From Corynebacterium freneyi (GTDB lineage Bacteria > Actinomycetota > Actinomycetes > Mycobacteriales > Mycobacteriaceae): DNA of 64,000 nt. The DNA is taken from contig NZ_CP047357.1 of NCBI RefSeq assembly GCF_030408835.1, forward strand, positions 434,001 through 498,000, given 5' to 3'. The notes under the pieces are model-generated. The model searched no databases, had not been told where the DNA came from, and saw only the letters and a list, made by a program, of their open reading frames with translations. Shown here one piece after another: positions 9,059-18,481 of this stretch. A program made the translations under genes and the position numbers. Every line of letters starts with the position of its first letter. The stretch's first letter is position 1.

Positions 9059-9916
9059 CTAGGAACGGGGCTCGCCCGGCAGCGGCACGTACTCGGTCTC
9101 CGGCAACTGATCGCGCAACCACTCCATGCTGCGGTTGGTGACGCCCTTCATCTTCAGGTCCGGCTCGGTGAAGGCGGAGTACTTCTTCTCCCCGCCGACC
9201 GTGGCCAGAATGTACCCGGTCAGGGCGGCGCGTGTGATCTCCTGCTGCTTCACGCTCGACTTGGAAAAGCCCAGCAGACGGCGAGACAGGGGAGTTTCGG
9301 AGAAATCGGCCTGCTCGGCGCCGTCGACCTCGCGGAAAATGACGTCACCGGCCCAATTCGCGGCCAGACGCTTCGGGTTGCCCCGATCCAGCCACTGATT
9401 CTCGCCGGGGCCGAGCACCAGACCCGGGCAATGCACGTTCGTCGCCGCCGCCTCCGCCGACGGAGACGTGTCCGCCGGGAACACGCACGACACGGACCGA
9501 ATGTTCTCGCGGCCCGCCGCAGCCAGCACCGCCGCGCCCGCACCCATGCCGTGGCCGGCCAGGCCCAGCTTCGCCGGAGACACCCGCACCTCGCCCTCGC
9601 CCAAGAGGACGCCGCCGAGGATCTGCAACGCCGACTCCAGGTCATTGGCCAGGCCCCGGTGATCCGCCACGAACCCGGTCTCGGTGTTCGGCGCGGCCAC
9701 CGCGATGCCCCACGACGCCAGATGACGCAAGGTCGCGTGGTAATCGTCGACCGGCGAACGCCAGTCATGACCGAAGGCGATGCCGGGGACGCCCTTGCCC
9801 TTCGCCGGCGTGTACACCACGCCGGGCAACCCGACGTAGGCGAGATCGCCGACGAGGACGCGGTGCGGACCGCGCTTCGACAGATTGGAGACGAGGGTCT
9901 TCAGGTTCTCAGCCAC
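9059..9916 (-). CDS. Alpha/beta hydrolase (Rv3438 / chlorophyllase-dienelactone hydrolase type)
   Basis: A 285-residue predicted cytosolic serine hydrolase; substrate unknown. The nucleophile elbow reads LAGHGMGAGAAV, where the expected GxSxG appears as G-H-G-M-G, so the usual serine is replaced by glycine in this frame. An oxyanion-type HDW segment (AFGHDWRSPVDDY) precedes it. The loss of serine suggests either a non-hydrolytic role or use of another nucleophile. The start is placed at the GTG giving VAENLKTLVSN, because longer starts run almost into divergent glmS. This gene stands where Rv3438 stands in M. tuberculosis. The exact start is uncertain. Confidence 0.82.
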   Translation of the reverse strand: MAENLKTLVSNLSKRGPHRVLVGDLAYVGLPGVVYTPAKGKGVPGIAFGHDWRSPVDDYHATLRHLASWGIAVAAPNTETGFVADHRGLANDLESALQILGGVLLGEGEVRVSPAKLGLAGHGMGAGAAVLAAAGRENIRSVSCVFPADTSPSAEAAATNVHCPGLVLGPGENQWLDRGNPKRLAANWAGDVIFREVDGAEQADFSETPLSRRLLGFSKSSVKQQEITRAALTGYILATVGGEKKYSAFTEPDLKMKGVTNRSMEWLRDQLPETEYVPLPGEPRS

Positions 9917-10019
9917 GTGGCCAGCATATCGGCAATGGACGGGCCCATGTGCGGCGGCGTCGGAAACGCCGACCGGAATTTCCCTCTTTTTCGATGAGGG
10001 CAACGGGGCCGGGCACGGT

Positions 10020-10025
10020 TATTCT
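10020..10025 (+). promoter_or_regulatory. glmS -10 box, leaderless start
   Basis: TATTCT ends seven bases before the glmS ATG and no Shine-Dalgarno sequence lies between, so transcription probably starts at or beside the A of the start codon. Confidence 0.55.
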
Positions 10026-10032
10026 GTACGGC

Positions 10033-11907
10033 ATGTGCGGAATCGTTGGATACGTGGGACGGCAGCCGGCGCTCGACATCGCGGTCGAGGCGCTGCGACG
10101 GATGGAATACCGGGGCTACGACTCGGCGGGAATCGCCGTCCTCGACGGTGCCGGCGGCGTCAACGTGGAGAAGAAGGCCGGCAAGCTCGCCAACCTGGAA
10201 AACGAGCTCGACGCCGCCGGGCGCGACCGTTTCGCCGGTGAGGCCTGCATCGGCCACACCCGGTGGGCCACGCACGGCCGCCCGACCGACGCCAACGCGC
10301 ACCCGCACGTCTCCTACGACGGCAAGGTCGCCATCGTCCACAACGGCATCATCGAAAACTTCGCCCCGCTGCGCGCCGAACTGGAGGCCGCCGGCGTCGA
10401 GCTGAAGTCCGACACCGACTCCGAGGTCGCCTGCCACCTGCTGGCCCGCGCCTACAACGGCGAGGACGAGTCCGGCACCGCCGGTGATTTCGAGGCCTCC
10501 GCCCTGGCGGTGCTGAACCGCCTCGAGGGCGCGTTCACCCTGCTGTTCACCCACGCCGACCACGCGGACCGCATCATCGCGGCCCGCCGCTCCACCCCGC
10601 TGATCGTGGGCGTGGGCGGCGACGGCATGTACCTCGGCTCCGACGTGGCGGCGTTCATCGCCCACACCAAGGAGGCCGTGGAACTGGGCCAGGACAACGT
10701 CGTGGTCATCACCGCCGACGACTACAGGATCATGGGTTTCGACGGCACGGAGCAGTCCGGCCGCCCGTTCACCATCGACTGGGACCTCGCCGCCGCGGAG
10801 AAGGGCGGCTACGACTCCTTCATGATCAAGGAGATCCACGAGCAGCCCGGCGCCGTCCGCGACACCCTGGCCGGCCACCTGGTCGACGGCCGCGTCGTCC
10901 TCGACGAGCAGCGCATGACGGACCAGGATCTGCGGGACATCGAGAAGGTCTTCGTCGTCGCCTGCGGCACGGCGTACCACTCGGGCCTGCTGGCCAAGTA
11001 CGCCATCGAGCATTGGGTGCGCATCCCGGTGGAGATCGAGGTCGCCTCGGAGTTCCGCTACCGTGACCCGGTCCTGGACCGGCAGACGCTGGTGGTGGCC
11101 ATCTCGCAGTCCGGCGAGACCGCCGACACGCTGGAGGCCGTGCGCCACGCGAAGTCGCAGGGCGCCCGCGTGCTGGCGGTGTGCAACACCAACGGCGCGC
11201 AGATCCCCCGCGAGTCCGACGCGGTGCTGTACACCCACGCCGGCCCGGAGATCGGCGTCGCCGCCACGAAGTCCTTCCTGGCGCAGGTCGCCGCGAACTA
11301 CATCGTCGGCCTGGCGCTGGCGCAGGCCCGCGGCACGAAGTACCCCGACGAGGTCACCCGCGAGTACCGCGAGCTGGAGTCCATCCCGGACAAGATCGCG
11401 CAGGTCGTGGCGATGCAGGAGCAGATCTACGACATCGCCCGCGAGCTCGGCGCGATTCCGACGATGCTGTTCCTGGGCCGTCACGTCGGCTTCCCGGTGG
11501 CCCTGGAGGGTGCGCTGAAGCTGAAGGAGCTGGCGTACATCCACGCCGAGGGCTTCCCGGCCGGCGAGCTGAAGCACGGCCCGATCGCCCTGATCGAGGA
11601 GGATCTGCCGGTGGTCGTGGTGGTGCCGTCGCCGAAGGGCCGTGCGGTGCTGCACTCGAAGATCGTGTCGAACATCCAGGAGATCCGCGCCCGCGGCGCC
11701 AAGACGATCGTGATCGCGGAGAAGGGCGACGAGAAGGTCCGCCCGTTCGCGAATTACCTCATCGAGATCCCGGAGTCGTCGACGCTGCTGCAGCCGCTGC
11801 TGTCGACGATCCCGCTGCAGTTCCTGGCCGCGGAGATCGCGCGCCAGTGCGGCAACGAGGACATCGACAAGCCCCGTAACCTGGCGAAGTCGGTGACGGT
11901 GGAGTAG
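10033..11907 (+). CDS. glmS: Glutamine-fructose-6-phosphate aminotransferase (isomerising)
   Basis: A 624-residue amidotransferase that makes glucosamine-6-phosphate, the committed step to UDP-GlcNAc; its product is used by GlmM nearby. The N-terminal MCGIVGYVG exposes the catalytic Cys after Met removal, and the class II glutaminase domain (TRWATHGRP, HNGIIEN, the SDTDSEV stretch) covers about residues 1-220. Two SIS sugar-isomerase domains follow (SQSGETADT and the LGRHVGFPVALEGALKLKE region), and the C-terminus DKPRNLAKSVTVE is the standard isomerase tail. The ATG at 10033 is fixed by the Cys2 requirement. No glmS ribozyme is present in the 117-base divergent gap. Confidence 0.98.
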   Translation: MCGIVGYVGRQPALDIAVEALRRMEYRGYDSAGIAVLDGAGGVNVEKKAGKLANLENELDAAGRDRFAGEACIGHTRWATHGRPTDANAHPHVSYDGKVAIVHNGIIENFAPLRAELEAAGVELKSDTDSEVACHLLARAYNGEDESGTAGDFEASALAVLNRLEGAFTLLFTHADHADRIIAARRSTPLIVGVGGDGMYLGSDVAAFIAHTKEAVELGQDNVVVITADDYRIMGFDGTEQSGRPFTIDWDLAAAEKGGYDSFMIKEIHEQPGAVRDTLAGHLVDGRVVLDEQRMTDQDLRDIEKVFVVACGTAYHSGLLAKYAIEHWVRIPVEIEVASEFRYRDPVLDRQTLVVAISQSGETADTLEAVRHAKSQGARVLAVCNTNGAQIPRESDAVLYTHAGPEIGVAATKSFLAQVAANYIVGLALAQARGTKYPDEVTREYRELESIPDKIAQVVAMQEQIYDIARELGAIPTMLFLGRHVGFPVALEGALKLKELAYIHAEGFPAGELKHGPIALIEEDLPVVVVVPSPKGRAVLHSKIVSNIQEIRARGAKTIVIAEKGDEKVRPFANYLIEIPESSTLLQPLLSTIPLQFLAAEIARQCGNEDIDKPRNLAKSVTVE

Positions 11908-11982
11908 TTTTCCGCCCGGCGTCCGGTGCCCAGCGCCCGGCGTCCGGTTCCGGCTCGACTCGACTTCGAAGGAAAAGTTCAC

Positions 11983-13107
11983 GTGAATGGCAACCATGGT
12001 TTCGGCGGGGGCCCGCGGAATTACGGCGGAGGGTTCAACGGAGGATTCAACGGGTCCTTCGGCGACGGGAACCGTAGTGGTTTCGGGGGCGGCGCAGGGG
12101 GCAACTCCTTCGGCGCACCGGGACCGGCCAGCGGGTTCGGGGGCGCTCCGGGGCCCGGTTTCCAGGGCTTTCCGACGCCGCCCCCGGCGCCGATGCCCGG
12201 GCCCCCGCAGAAGAACGGGGGAGGCAAGAAGGTCGCGATCGGAGCCGCCGCGGCCGCCGTCGTGGTGGCGTTGGTGGGGGCCGCGGCCCTGGCCTTTTCC
12301 GCCGGGGATGATTCGGCGAACGCCGACGGTGACCCCGGGGTCGATCAGGCGGGCGTGACCACGGAGGCCGTGCCCGACGGGGACGCGGGTTCGGGCAGCG
12401 GCGACGCGGAGGACTCGGCGAACATCGACTCGGAGGACGGGGCGGACATTCCCGAGTCCGACATCCCGGACGCGGACGACGATTCCGCGATCTTCCACGA
12501 CAGTGAGGAATGGCAATTCCTGTCGATGCCGGGGGCCGTCGTTCCGGGCGGCATCATCGTCAACGACACCGATGAGTCGAGTTGCTCGGTGGGGTACGTC
12601 GTGTCGACGGACAATCGGGACTTCGTGTTGACCGCGGGGCATTGCGGTGAGGAGGACGACCAGTTCTCCATCGTGGACGAAGACGGGTCATCGACGTACA
12701 TCGGTTCGATGGTCGAGTCGGAGTTTCTGACGGCCGGCGGCGCGGATTACGGGTTGATCGACATCACCCGCGCGCGACCGCATGTCCAGACGTTCCCGTT
12801 CGACGCGCCGTTGAAGGGATGGCGCGACGTGTCGTGGCTGGAGGAGAACAAGCCGAGGATTTGCCGGCTGGGTTTCCGCACCGGTTTGTCGTGCGGCGAG
12901 TATCTGGGCGTCGACGACAACGGGATCCTCAGTTTCCGCGGCATCGCCGACCACGGTGATTCGGGCGGCCCGGTGTTCGCCCAGACGGACGACGGCTTCT
13001 ACGCGGTCGGGCTGCAGTCCTACGGGCAGCCCGCCGACGCCACGCGGGTGTCGGCGATGACGATCGCCGAGCCCATGAACTTGTGGGGGCTGACGCTGTA
13101 CGCGTGA
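11983..13107 (+). CDS. Membrane-anchored trypsin-like serine protease
   Basis: A 374-residue type II membrane protein. A cytoplasmic Gly/Asn/Phe/Pro-rich tail (about 1-80) precedes KK and a hydrophobic helix at about 84-106. An acidic Asp/Glu/Ser-rich linker follows (107-180), then an S1 peptidase domain. The catalytic triad is visible as LTAGHC (His220), GGADYG (Asp255) and DHGDSGGP (Ser327). Cys201 and Cys221 flank the His loop and could form the usual disulfide, and Cys294/Cys304 could form another. The GTG start at 11983 has GAAGGAAA upstream; a longer in-frame start at 11926 lacks one. Extracytoplasmic proteolysis is expected; the substrate is unknown. The residue before the Ser loop gives no clear specificity. 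Confidence 0.88.
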   Translation: MNGNHGFGGGPRNYGGGFNGGFNGSFGDGNRSGFGGGAGGNSFGAPGPASGFGGAPGPGFQGFPTPPPAPMPGPPQKNGGGKKVAIGAAAAAVVVALVGAAALAFSAGDDSANADGDPGVDQAGVTTEAVPDGDAGSGSGDAEDSANIDSEDGADIPESDIPDADDDSAIFHDSEEWQFLSMPGAVVPGGIIVNDTDESSCSVGYVVSTDNRDFVLTAGHCGEEDDQFSIVDEDGSSTYIGSMVESEFLTAGGADYGLIDITRARPHVQTFPFDAPLKGWRDVSWLEENKPRICRLGFRTGLSCGEYLGVDDNGILSFRGIADHGDSGGPVFAQTDDGFYAVGLQSYGQPADATRVSAMTIAEPMNLWGLTLYA

Positions 13108-13185
13108 CGGTCGGCGTCGCCGTCGCGGCGATGCCGGTCGGCCGCGCCGTGCCTCGGCCCGTGTCGGGGCCGGTGCTTTACGACG

Positions 13186-15024
13186 TCAGCACGTGGACGG
13201 CACCCCGTCCTCCCGGTTGACCCACTGTTGGAGCGCATCGTGCACGGCATCGGCGTAGGCGGTGGCGCCGGTGAGGGTCGGGTGGATGAGGTCGTCGCGA
13301 AGCAGCGTCGTGTCGGCCGTCGCCGCCTGGCACCACTCGGCGCCGTAGACGTTGTCGTACTTCTTGGCGAAGTCGATGACCTGCTGCTTGGCTTCCGGCA
13401 TGTACCAGCGGTCGCCGTAGGGCATGACCAGGATGATGACGCGGTCCTCGCCGAGGAGGTCGACGATGTCCTCGAATTCGCCCTCGCGGGCCGCGCCGTT
13501 GGTGCCGAAGCCGAGGACCACGAACTGGTCCAGGGTGCCGGCGGCCTCCATGTTGGAGATGATCGTCGGCAGGGCCTCGTAGTGGCGCGACACCGCACCG
13601 TCGACGTAGATGCCGGGGAACTCCTCTTCCAGCGCCATGGAGCTGGCCAGCATCACGGAGTCGCCGATGGCGGTGATGCGGTCGCCCGTCGGCATCTTCC
13701 GCGTCGGCAGTTTCGGTGCGGCGGCCTGGGCGGCTTCCTGACGTTGGGCGAGGGCCTCGAGATCGGCCTCCAGGTTCTCGCCCGGACGCGCGCCACCGGT
13801 GACGGCGGCGGGCAGACCCATCAGCGCCACGGCGACGAGCACGACCGTCGCGCCGGCGAAGATCGTGCGGGGAGTGCCCGGGCCGGGGACCTCGTCGCGG
13901 CGGGCGCGGCGACGGGCGGCGCGCCACCGGCGGAACGGTTCGACGACGCCGTTGCGGCGGATCGGATCCTCCACGAGCGTCCACGACATCGCGGCCAGAA
14001 GGAAGGACAGCACGATGACCGCGGCGCCGCGGGCCAGCGGCATGTCGTCGAGCTCCTTCGGCAGGTACACCGTCACCGGCAGGTGCCACAGGTAGATGCC
14101 GTAGGAACGCTCGCCGATCCACCGCATCGGCGCGATGCCCAGCACCCGCGACACGAGCGTGCGCTGGTCGAGGATCGAGTAAATCGCGGCCATCGTCGCA
14201 AAGCTCAGGACCACCAGGCCGCCGCCGAAGAGGAACGGCGAATCATCGGGCATCACCGCGACGAGGACCACGATGACGGCGATGCCGACGAGTCCCGACG
14301 CTTCCGCGGGGAAGCGTTTGATCTCCGCCGTGCCGTTCCTGCGCACCAGCAGGATCGCCAGCAGCGCGCCGAGCAGCAGACCGCCGGCGCGGGTGTCGGT
14401 GCCCTCGTAGATGCGGGTGGCGTCGGCTCCGACGTTGGACAGGTGGGCCATCCAGGCGAAGCTCGCCGCGGCCAGCGCCAACGTCGCCCCGCCGATGAAC
14501 CATCTCGCCTTTCGCCGCCGCCCGAACAACGCGAACAGCAGCGCCAGCACCAGCGGCCAGACGAGGTAGAACTGCTCCTCGATGGACAGCGACCACATGT
14601 GGTCCAACGGGCCGGTCGACTCGAACTGGTCGAAATACGACTGCCCCTGGGCGATGACGTACCAGTTGTTGACGTACAGCAGCGAACTGATCGATTCGCC
14701 GACGCGGTCGCCGAGTTCCCCCGGCGTCGACAGCGCCGTGACCAGGAACACCGCCGCCACCGTGACCACCACGGCGGGCACGAGCCGCCGGAATCTGCGC
14801 AACCAGAAGGTGCTCAACCGGAAGGAATCGTGCCGGTACTTCGCGCGCAGCAGATTGGTGCTGATGAGGTAGCCCGACAGCGTGAAGAACACGGCCACGC
14901 CCAGCAGACCGCCCGGCGCCCACGAGGCGTCGAGGTGGTAGAACAGCACGGCCATCACGGCGATGGTCCGAAGGCCATCGAGCGCCGGGACGTAGGTGGT
15001 GCGGGAATCCACGGGTTTGGGCAT
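13186..15024 (-). CDS. Membrane O-acyltransferase (OafA/YrhL type) with SGNH-like periplasmic domain
   Basis: A 612-residue protein with the acyltransferase-3 fold at residues about 8-370 (YVPALDGLRTIAVMAV, then SLSIEEQFYLVWP and about ten membrane helices). After a final helix and an Arg-rich loop, an extracytoplasmic SGNH-hydrolase-like domain begins at about 455. It contains the block-I-like ITAIGDSVML and the block-V-like DLIHPT with the catalytic Asp/His pair. Such fusions transfer acetyl or other acyl groups onto cell-wall polysaccharide, lipids or peptidoglycan; the acceptor here is unknown. The ATG giving MPKPVDSRTTYVPALDG was chosen because AGGAG lies about 12 bases upstream. Two copies of the dispersed 11-bp motif fall inside the gene. 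Confidence 0.88.
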   Translation of the reverse strand: MPKPVDSRTTYVPALDGLRTIAVMAVLFYHLDASWAPGGLLGVAVFFTLSGYLISTNLLRAKYRHDSFRLSTFWLRRFRRLVPAVVVTVAAVFLVTALSTPGELGDRVGESISSLLYVNNWYVIAQGQSYFDQFESTGPLDHMWSLSIEEQFYLVWPLVLALLFALFGRRRKARWFIGGATLALAAASFAWMAHLSNVGADATRIYEGTDTRAGGLLLGALLAILLVRRNGTAEIKRFPAEASGLVGIAVIVVLVAVMPDDSPFLFGGGLVVLSFATMAAIYSILDQRTLVSRVLGIAPMRWIGERSYGIYLWHLPVTVYLPKELDDMPLARGAAVIVLSFLLAAMSWTLVEDPIRRNGVVEPFRRWRAARRRARRDEVPGPGTPRTIFAGATVVLVAVALMGLPAAVTGGARPGENLEADLEALAQRQEAAQAAAPKLPTRKMPTGDRITAIGDSVMLASSMALEEEFPGIYVDGAVSRHYEALPTIISNMEAAGTLDQFVVLGFGTNGAAREGEFEDIVDLLGEDRVIILVMPYGDRWYMPEAKQQVIDFAKKYDNVYGAEWCQAATADTTLLRDDLIHPTLTGATAYADAVHDALQQWVNREDGVPSTC

Positions 15025-15308
15025 GTGGCGAGGGCTCTCCTGGGGACGGACGAGGGACGGGGCACGGGGCCCGGAGCACGGCGCGGCGGGGCGCGCCCGA
15101 CCGATGGCCACCGCGCGATTGCAACATAGTCCCCTCCACCGCCGCGTCGGCGTTAGTCGCCGTCGGGCTTTCGCCGAATTTGGGGGTGGTGCATCTCGTC
15201 GGGCCCCGCTTGGCGACGGTCGGCGCCTGGATCCGCGACAGCCGGGTGGCGTCGTCGTCGCCGTGGTCGCCTCGGGCGTGAATCCGCGGCCGGACGTAGT
15301 CTCGGGTC
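15025..15308. promoter_or_regulatory. Divergent intergenic region, acyltransferase / nnr
   Basis: No gene recognised. TAGTCT at 15297-15302 is a -10 box six bases before the nnr ATG, giving a leaderless nnr mRNA. A GCTTGGCGACG copy of the dispersed motif lies at 15208. Nothing else stands out. Confidence 0.45.
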
Positions 15309-17189
15309 ATGGAAGCCGTCTTCACCGTCGACCAGATCCGCCGTGCCGAAGGGCCCCTGTTGAGGGCGCAGGATGAACCGGATGAATTGATGAGGCACGC
15401 GGCCAAGGCCGTCGCCGACGCGGCGAAGGTGATGCTCTCCGCCCCGAAACCGTATTTCCTGGGCCGCTACGCCACGCGCGTTCTGTTGCTGGTCGGCTCG
15501 GGCGGCAACGGCGGCGACGCCCTGTACGCGGGGTCGCTGTTGGCCGCCGAGGGCATCGGCGTCGACGCGGTGCTGCTGGGCGACGCCCCGCACGAGCGCG
15601 CGCTGGCCACGTTCCGCCGCCGCGGTGGGGCGGTGCTGGTCGACGGGTTGCCGGATTTCCCTGCGGGCCTGCGTGGCGACGGCAACCCCGAGCCGCTGGA
15701 TCCCGCGCACCCGGAGTCGGCGCGTCCGTGGGGGTATTGCCTGGTCATCGACGGCATCGTGGGGCTCGGGGGCACGGGGGCGCTGCGGGAGAAGGCGGCG
15801 CGGATCGTGCGGGTGGCGGCGAAGAACCACGCCCGTTTCCTGTCCATCGACGTCCCCTCGGGCGTGGCCGCGGATACGGGGGAGACCGTGCCGGGGGCGT
15901 CGATCCCGGACCCGCAGTGGGAGCCGGGGGATCCGGATGAGCCGTCGCCGCGCACGCTGGAATTGCCGGGCCACGTCACCGCCGATGTGACGGTGACGTT
16001 CGGCGGTCTGCGTTTCGCCCATGCGCTGTCGGACCAGTGCGGCGAGGTCGTGGTGGCGGACATCGCGCTCGACGGCGACGGCCCCGAGTTGCATCTGCTG
16101 CCGCGGGAGAAGTGGCCGGCGGGTGCGGAGGCCGGCCGCAGTCTGCATGGCCAGTTGCATCGGGATCTCGCCCGCGACGCCGCCGAGAGCACCACGGAGA
16201 CGTGGACGTATTACCGGTCGCTGGCGGTGCCGCCGCGCAATGCCTTCACGTGGCCGACGCTGTACGACGTCGATCCGGGTGACGTGTGGACCTCGGTCGG
16301 CGATCATCCGCGCCCGCCCCGCCCGGGTTTTCCGCGTGATCTGGAGCCGGGTGCCGAGGATGACAAGTACTCCGGCGGGGTCGTCGGCATCTGCGCGGGC
16401 GGTGACAGGTATCCGGGTGCGGGCGTGCTGGCGACCACGGCGGCGGTGCGGGCGACGTCCGCGATGGTCCGCTACGTCGGTGCCGTGTCGGCGGAGGTGG
16501 TGCGCGCGCTGCCGGAGGTGGTCGCGCATGCTTCGCTTGACGACGCCGGCCGGGTCGACGCGTGGGTGGTCGGTTCGGGCCGCGGCACCGATGATGCGGC
16601 GGCTGCGGAGTTGGCTGAGTTGTTGAGCCGTGACGAGCCCCTGCTCGTCGACGCCGACGCCATCACCCTGCTGGCGCGGCACCCGGAACTGAGGGAGAAG
16701 CTCGTGGCCCGCGAGGGGGAGACGTTGTTGACTCCGCACGCCGGGGAGTTCCGCCGTCTGTCCGATGCGATGGCGGAAGCGGGAGCCGAGGCGCTGCCCG
16801 ATCCCGCCGACCATCCGATCGGCGCCGCGAAGGCGATGGCCGTCGCCCTGGATTGTGCGGTGCTGCTCAAGGGCCGGCGCACCGTCGTGGCGATGCCGGC
16901 CGGGCACGGCCACCGCACGGGCACGGTGCGCATCATCGACGCGGGCACGTCGTGGGCGGCGACGCCCGGCAGCGGTGACGTGCTGTCCGGTCTGGTCGGG
17001 GCGTGGATGGCCAAGGACGGCATGGCGGGGATCGCGCCGGCGGTCACCGTCCACGCCCGGGCGGCCGAAGTCGCGGCCCGCACGCCGGCCGGGTATGCGC
17101 CGACGTCGGCGTCGCTCATCGCCGGGGCCATCCGGGAGGCCACTGCGGCACTGGCGGCGGAGACCGCGTGGCCGTCGGTGGCACAATGA
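15309..17189 (+). CDS. nnr: Bifunctional NAD(P)H-hydrate epimerase / ADP- or ATP-dependent dehydratase
   Basis: A 626-residue metabolite-repair enzyme that restores damaged NADH and NADPH hydrates. The YjeF_N epimerase domain occupies about residues 1-240, with GSGGNGGDALYAG and the VIDGIVGLGGTG segment. The carbohydrate-kinase-like dehydratase domain occupies about 350-620. It contains GVVGICAGGD, SALPEVV-like phrasing, LTPHAGEFRRL and the nucleotide-binding GSGDVLSGLVGAWMA. The two-domain fusion equals Rv3433c in layout. The TGA overlaps the ATG of alr (ATGA), indicating coupling. A near-consensus -10 box sits six bases before the ATG without a ribosome binding site. A region of about 90 residues between domains is longer than usual. 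Confidence 0.95.
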   Translation: MEAVFTVDQIRRAEGPLLRAQDEPDELMRHAAKAVADAAKVMLSAPKPYFLGRYATRVLLLVGSGGNGGDALYAGSLLAAEGIGVDAVLLGDAPHERALATFRRRGGAVLVDGLPDFPAGLRGDGNPEPLDPAHPESARPWGYCLVIDGIVGLGGTGALREKAARIVRVAAKNHARFLSIDVPSGVAADTGETVPGASIPDPQWEPGDPDEPSPRTLELPGHVTADVTVTFGGLRFAHALSDQCGEVVVADIALDGDGPELHLLPREKWPAGAEAGRSLHGQLHRDLARDAAESTTETWTYYRSLAVPPRNAFTWPTLYDVDPGDVWTSVGDHPRPPRPGFPRDLEPGAEDDKYSGGVVGICAGGDRYPGAGVLATTAAVRATSAMVRYVGAVSAEVVRALPEVVAHASLDDAGRVDAWVVGSGRGTDDAAAAELAELLSRDEPLLVDADAITLLARHPELREKLVAREGETLLTPHAGEFRRLSDAMAEAGAEALPDPADHPIGAAKAMAVALDCAVLLKGRRTVVAMPAGHGHRTGTVRIIDAGTSWAATPGSGDVLSGLVGAWMAKDGMAGIAPAVTVHARAAEVAARTPAGYAPTSASLIAGAIREATAALAAETAWPSVAQ

Positions 17190-18481
17190 CCGACATGAAC
17201 GCCGCACGAGGAGCGAACGCATCCGACGATCGGACACCATCCGGGAATCGGAATCCGTCGGACGAAGGGGCCGGCCCCGGGGAGACCGTCCCGTCCCCGG
17301 CCGATCCCACGTTTCCCGGGTTGCTCGTGCAGACGGTGGATCTTGCGGCGGTGCGCCACAACATCGGGACCATCAAGAAGGCGTCGGGCGCCCGGCGCCT
17401 GATGGCCGTGGTGAAGGCCGACGGTTACTCGCAGGGGGCCACCGAGGTCGCGGGCGCCGCGGTGCGGGCCGGCGCCGACCAACTCGGCGTGGCCACGCTC
17501 CAGGAGGCGCTGGACCTGCGCGAGTCGCTGGAGCTGCGCGGCACGTCGGCGATGATCCTGGCGTGGCTGTGGCACCCCGATGAGGCGCTGGAGCTGGAGG
17601 CGGCCGTGGCGTCGGGCATTCACCTGGGCGTGGCGTCGGAGGAGCACCTGGCCGCGGTCATCGCCGCCGGTCGCCGCGCCAACGTCCGCCCGACGGTCAC
17701 CGCCATGGCGGACACGGGGCTCAACCGCTCGGGCATCTCCGTCGTCGACGGCGCCTTCGAACGCGTCGCCGCCCGGTTCGGCGACGCCCACGCCCGCGGC
17801 GAAATCGACTGCACCGGCGTTTTCTCGCACCTGGCCTGCGCCGACGAGCCCGACAACCCCGCAAACGACATGCAGGCGGGGAGGTTCCGCGAGGCGGCGG
17901 CCATTCTGGAGAAGGCGGGCGTCGTCAAGCAACTCAACCACCTGTCCAACTCGCCGGGAGCGCTGACCCGCCCCGACCTGTCCTTCGACATGGTCCGCCC
18001 CGGCCTGTCCGTCTATGGCCTGGAACCGGTCGCCGGCCGCGCCCACGGACTGCGCCCGGTGATGCGGTGGGAGGCGCGCATCCCCGTGATCAAGGACGTC
18101 CCCGCCGGCGAGGCCGTCAGCTACGGGCGCACGTGGGTCGCCGAACGCGACACCCGGACGGCGATCATCCCATGCGGCTACGCCGACGGCATGCCGCGCT
18201 CGGCGTCGGGCAAGTTCGACGTCAGCATCAACGGGGTGCGCTACCCGCAGGTCGGGCGCGTGTGCATGGACCAGTTCGTCGTCGACCTCGGTCCCGACGC
18301 CCCGGTGCGGCCCGGCGACGTCGCCGTCATCGTGGGCACGCGCGAGGGCGAGCCGACCGCCGACGAACTCGCCGCGGCGGCGGGCACCATCAACTACGAG
18401 ATTCTGACGGCGCCGCGCGGCCGCACGCGCAGGCGGCACGTCGGGGTCGGCGAATCGGGGGCGGACCATGGCCGGACGTAG
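17186..18481 (+). CDS. alr: Alanine racemase
   Basis: A 431-residue PLP enzyme that interconverts L- and D-alanine for peptidoglycan. The PLP lysine is in MAVVKADGYSQG (Lys77), and the second catalytic residue, a tyrosine, is in AVSYGRTW. The fold-type III barrel signatures RPGLSVYGLEP and VGRVCMDQFVVDLG are present. The first 45 residues are a Ser/Pro/Asn-rich extension not needed for the fold. The ATG at 17186 was used because it overlaps the nnr stop; an in-frame ATG at 17195 is almost equivalent. The last 14 bases overlap the next gene. Clustering with tsaEBD and rimI is conserved in actinobacteria. Confidence 0.97.
   Translation: MTDMNAARGANASDDRTPSGNRNPSDEGAGPGETVPSPADPTFPGLLVQTVDLAAVRHNIGTIKKASGARRLMAVVKADGYSQGATEVAGAAVRAGADQLGVATLQEALDLRESLELRGTSAMILAWLWHPDEALELEAAVASGIHLGVASEEHLAAVIAAGRRANVRPTVTAMADTGLNRSGISVVDGAFERVAARFGDAHARGEIDCTGVFSHLACADEPDNPANDMQAGRFREAAAILEKAGVVKQLNHLSNSPGALTRPDLSFDMVRPGLSVYGLEPVAGRAHGLRPVMRWEARIPVIKDVPAGEAVSYGRTWVAERDTRTAIIPCGYADGMPRSASGKFDVSINGVRYPQVGRVCMDQFVVDLGPDAPVRPGDVAVIVGTREGEPTADELAAAAGTINYEILTAPRGRTRRRHVGVGESGADHGRT

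Noticed and set aside
9901..12642. A 913-codon open frame on the minus strand opposite glmS
   Set aside because: It is an antisense shadow in a GC-rich strand: the plus-strand glmS has full domain conservation, while the minus-strand translation is an Arg/Gly/Val-rich mix without domains.
13228..15129. A 633-codon plus-strand frame opposite the acyltransferase
   Set aside because: The translation is Arg/His/Gln-rich without hydrophobic patterning, as expected of the complement of a membrane-protein gene.
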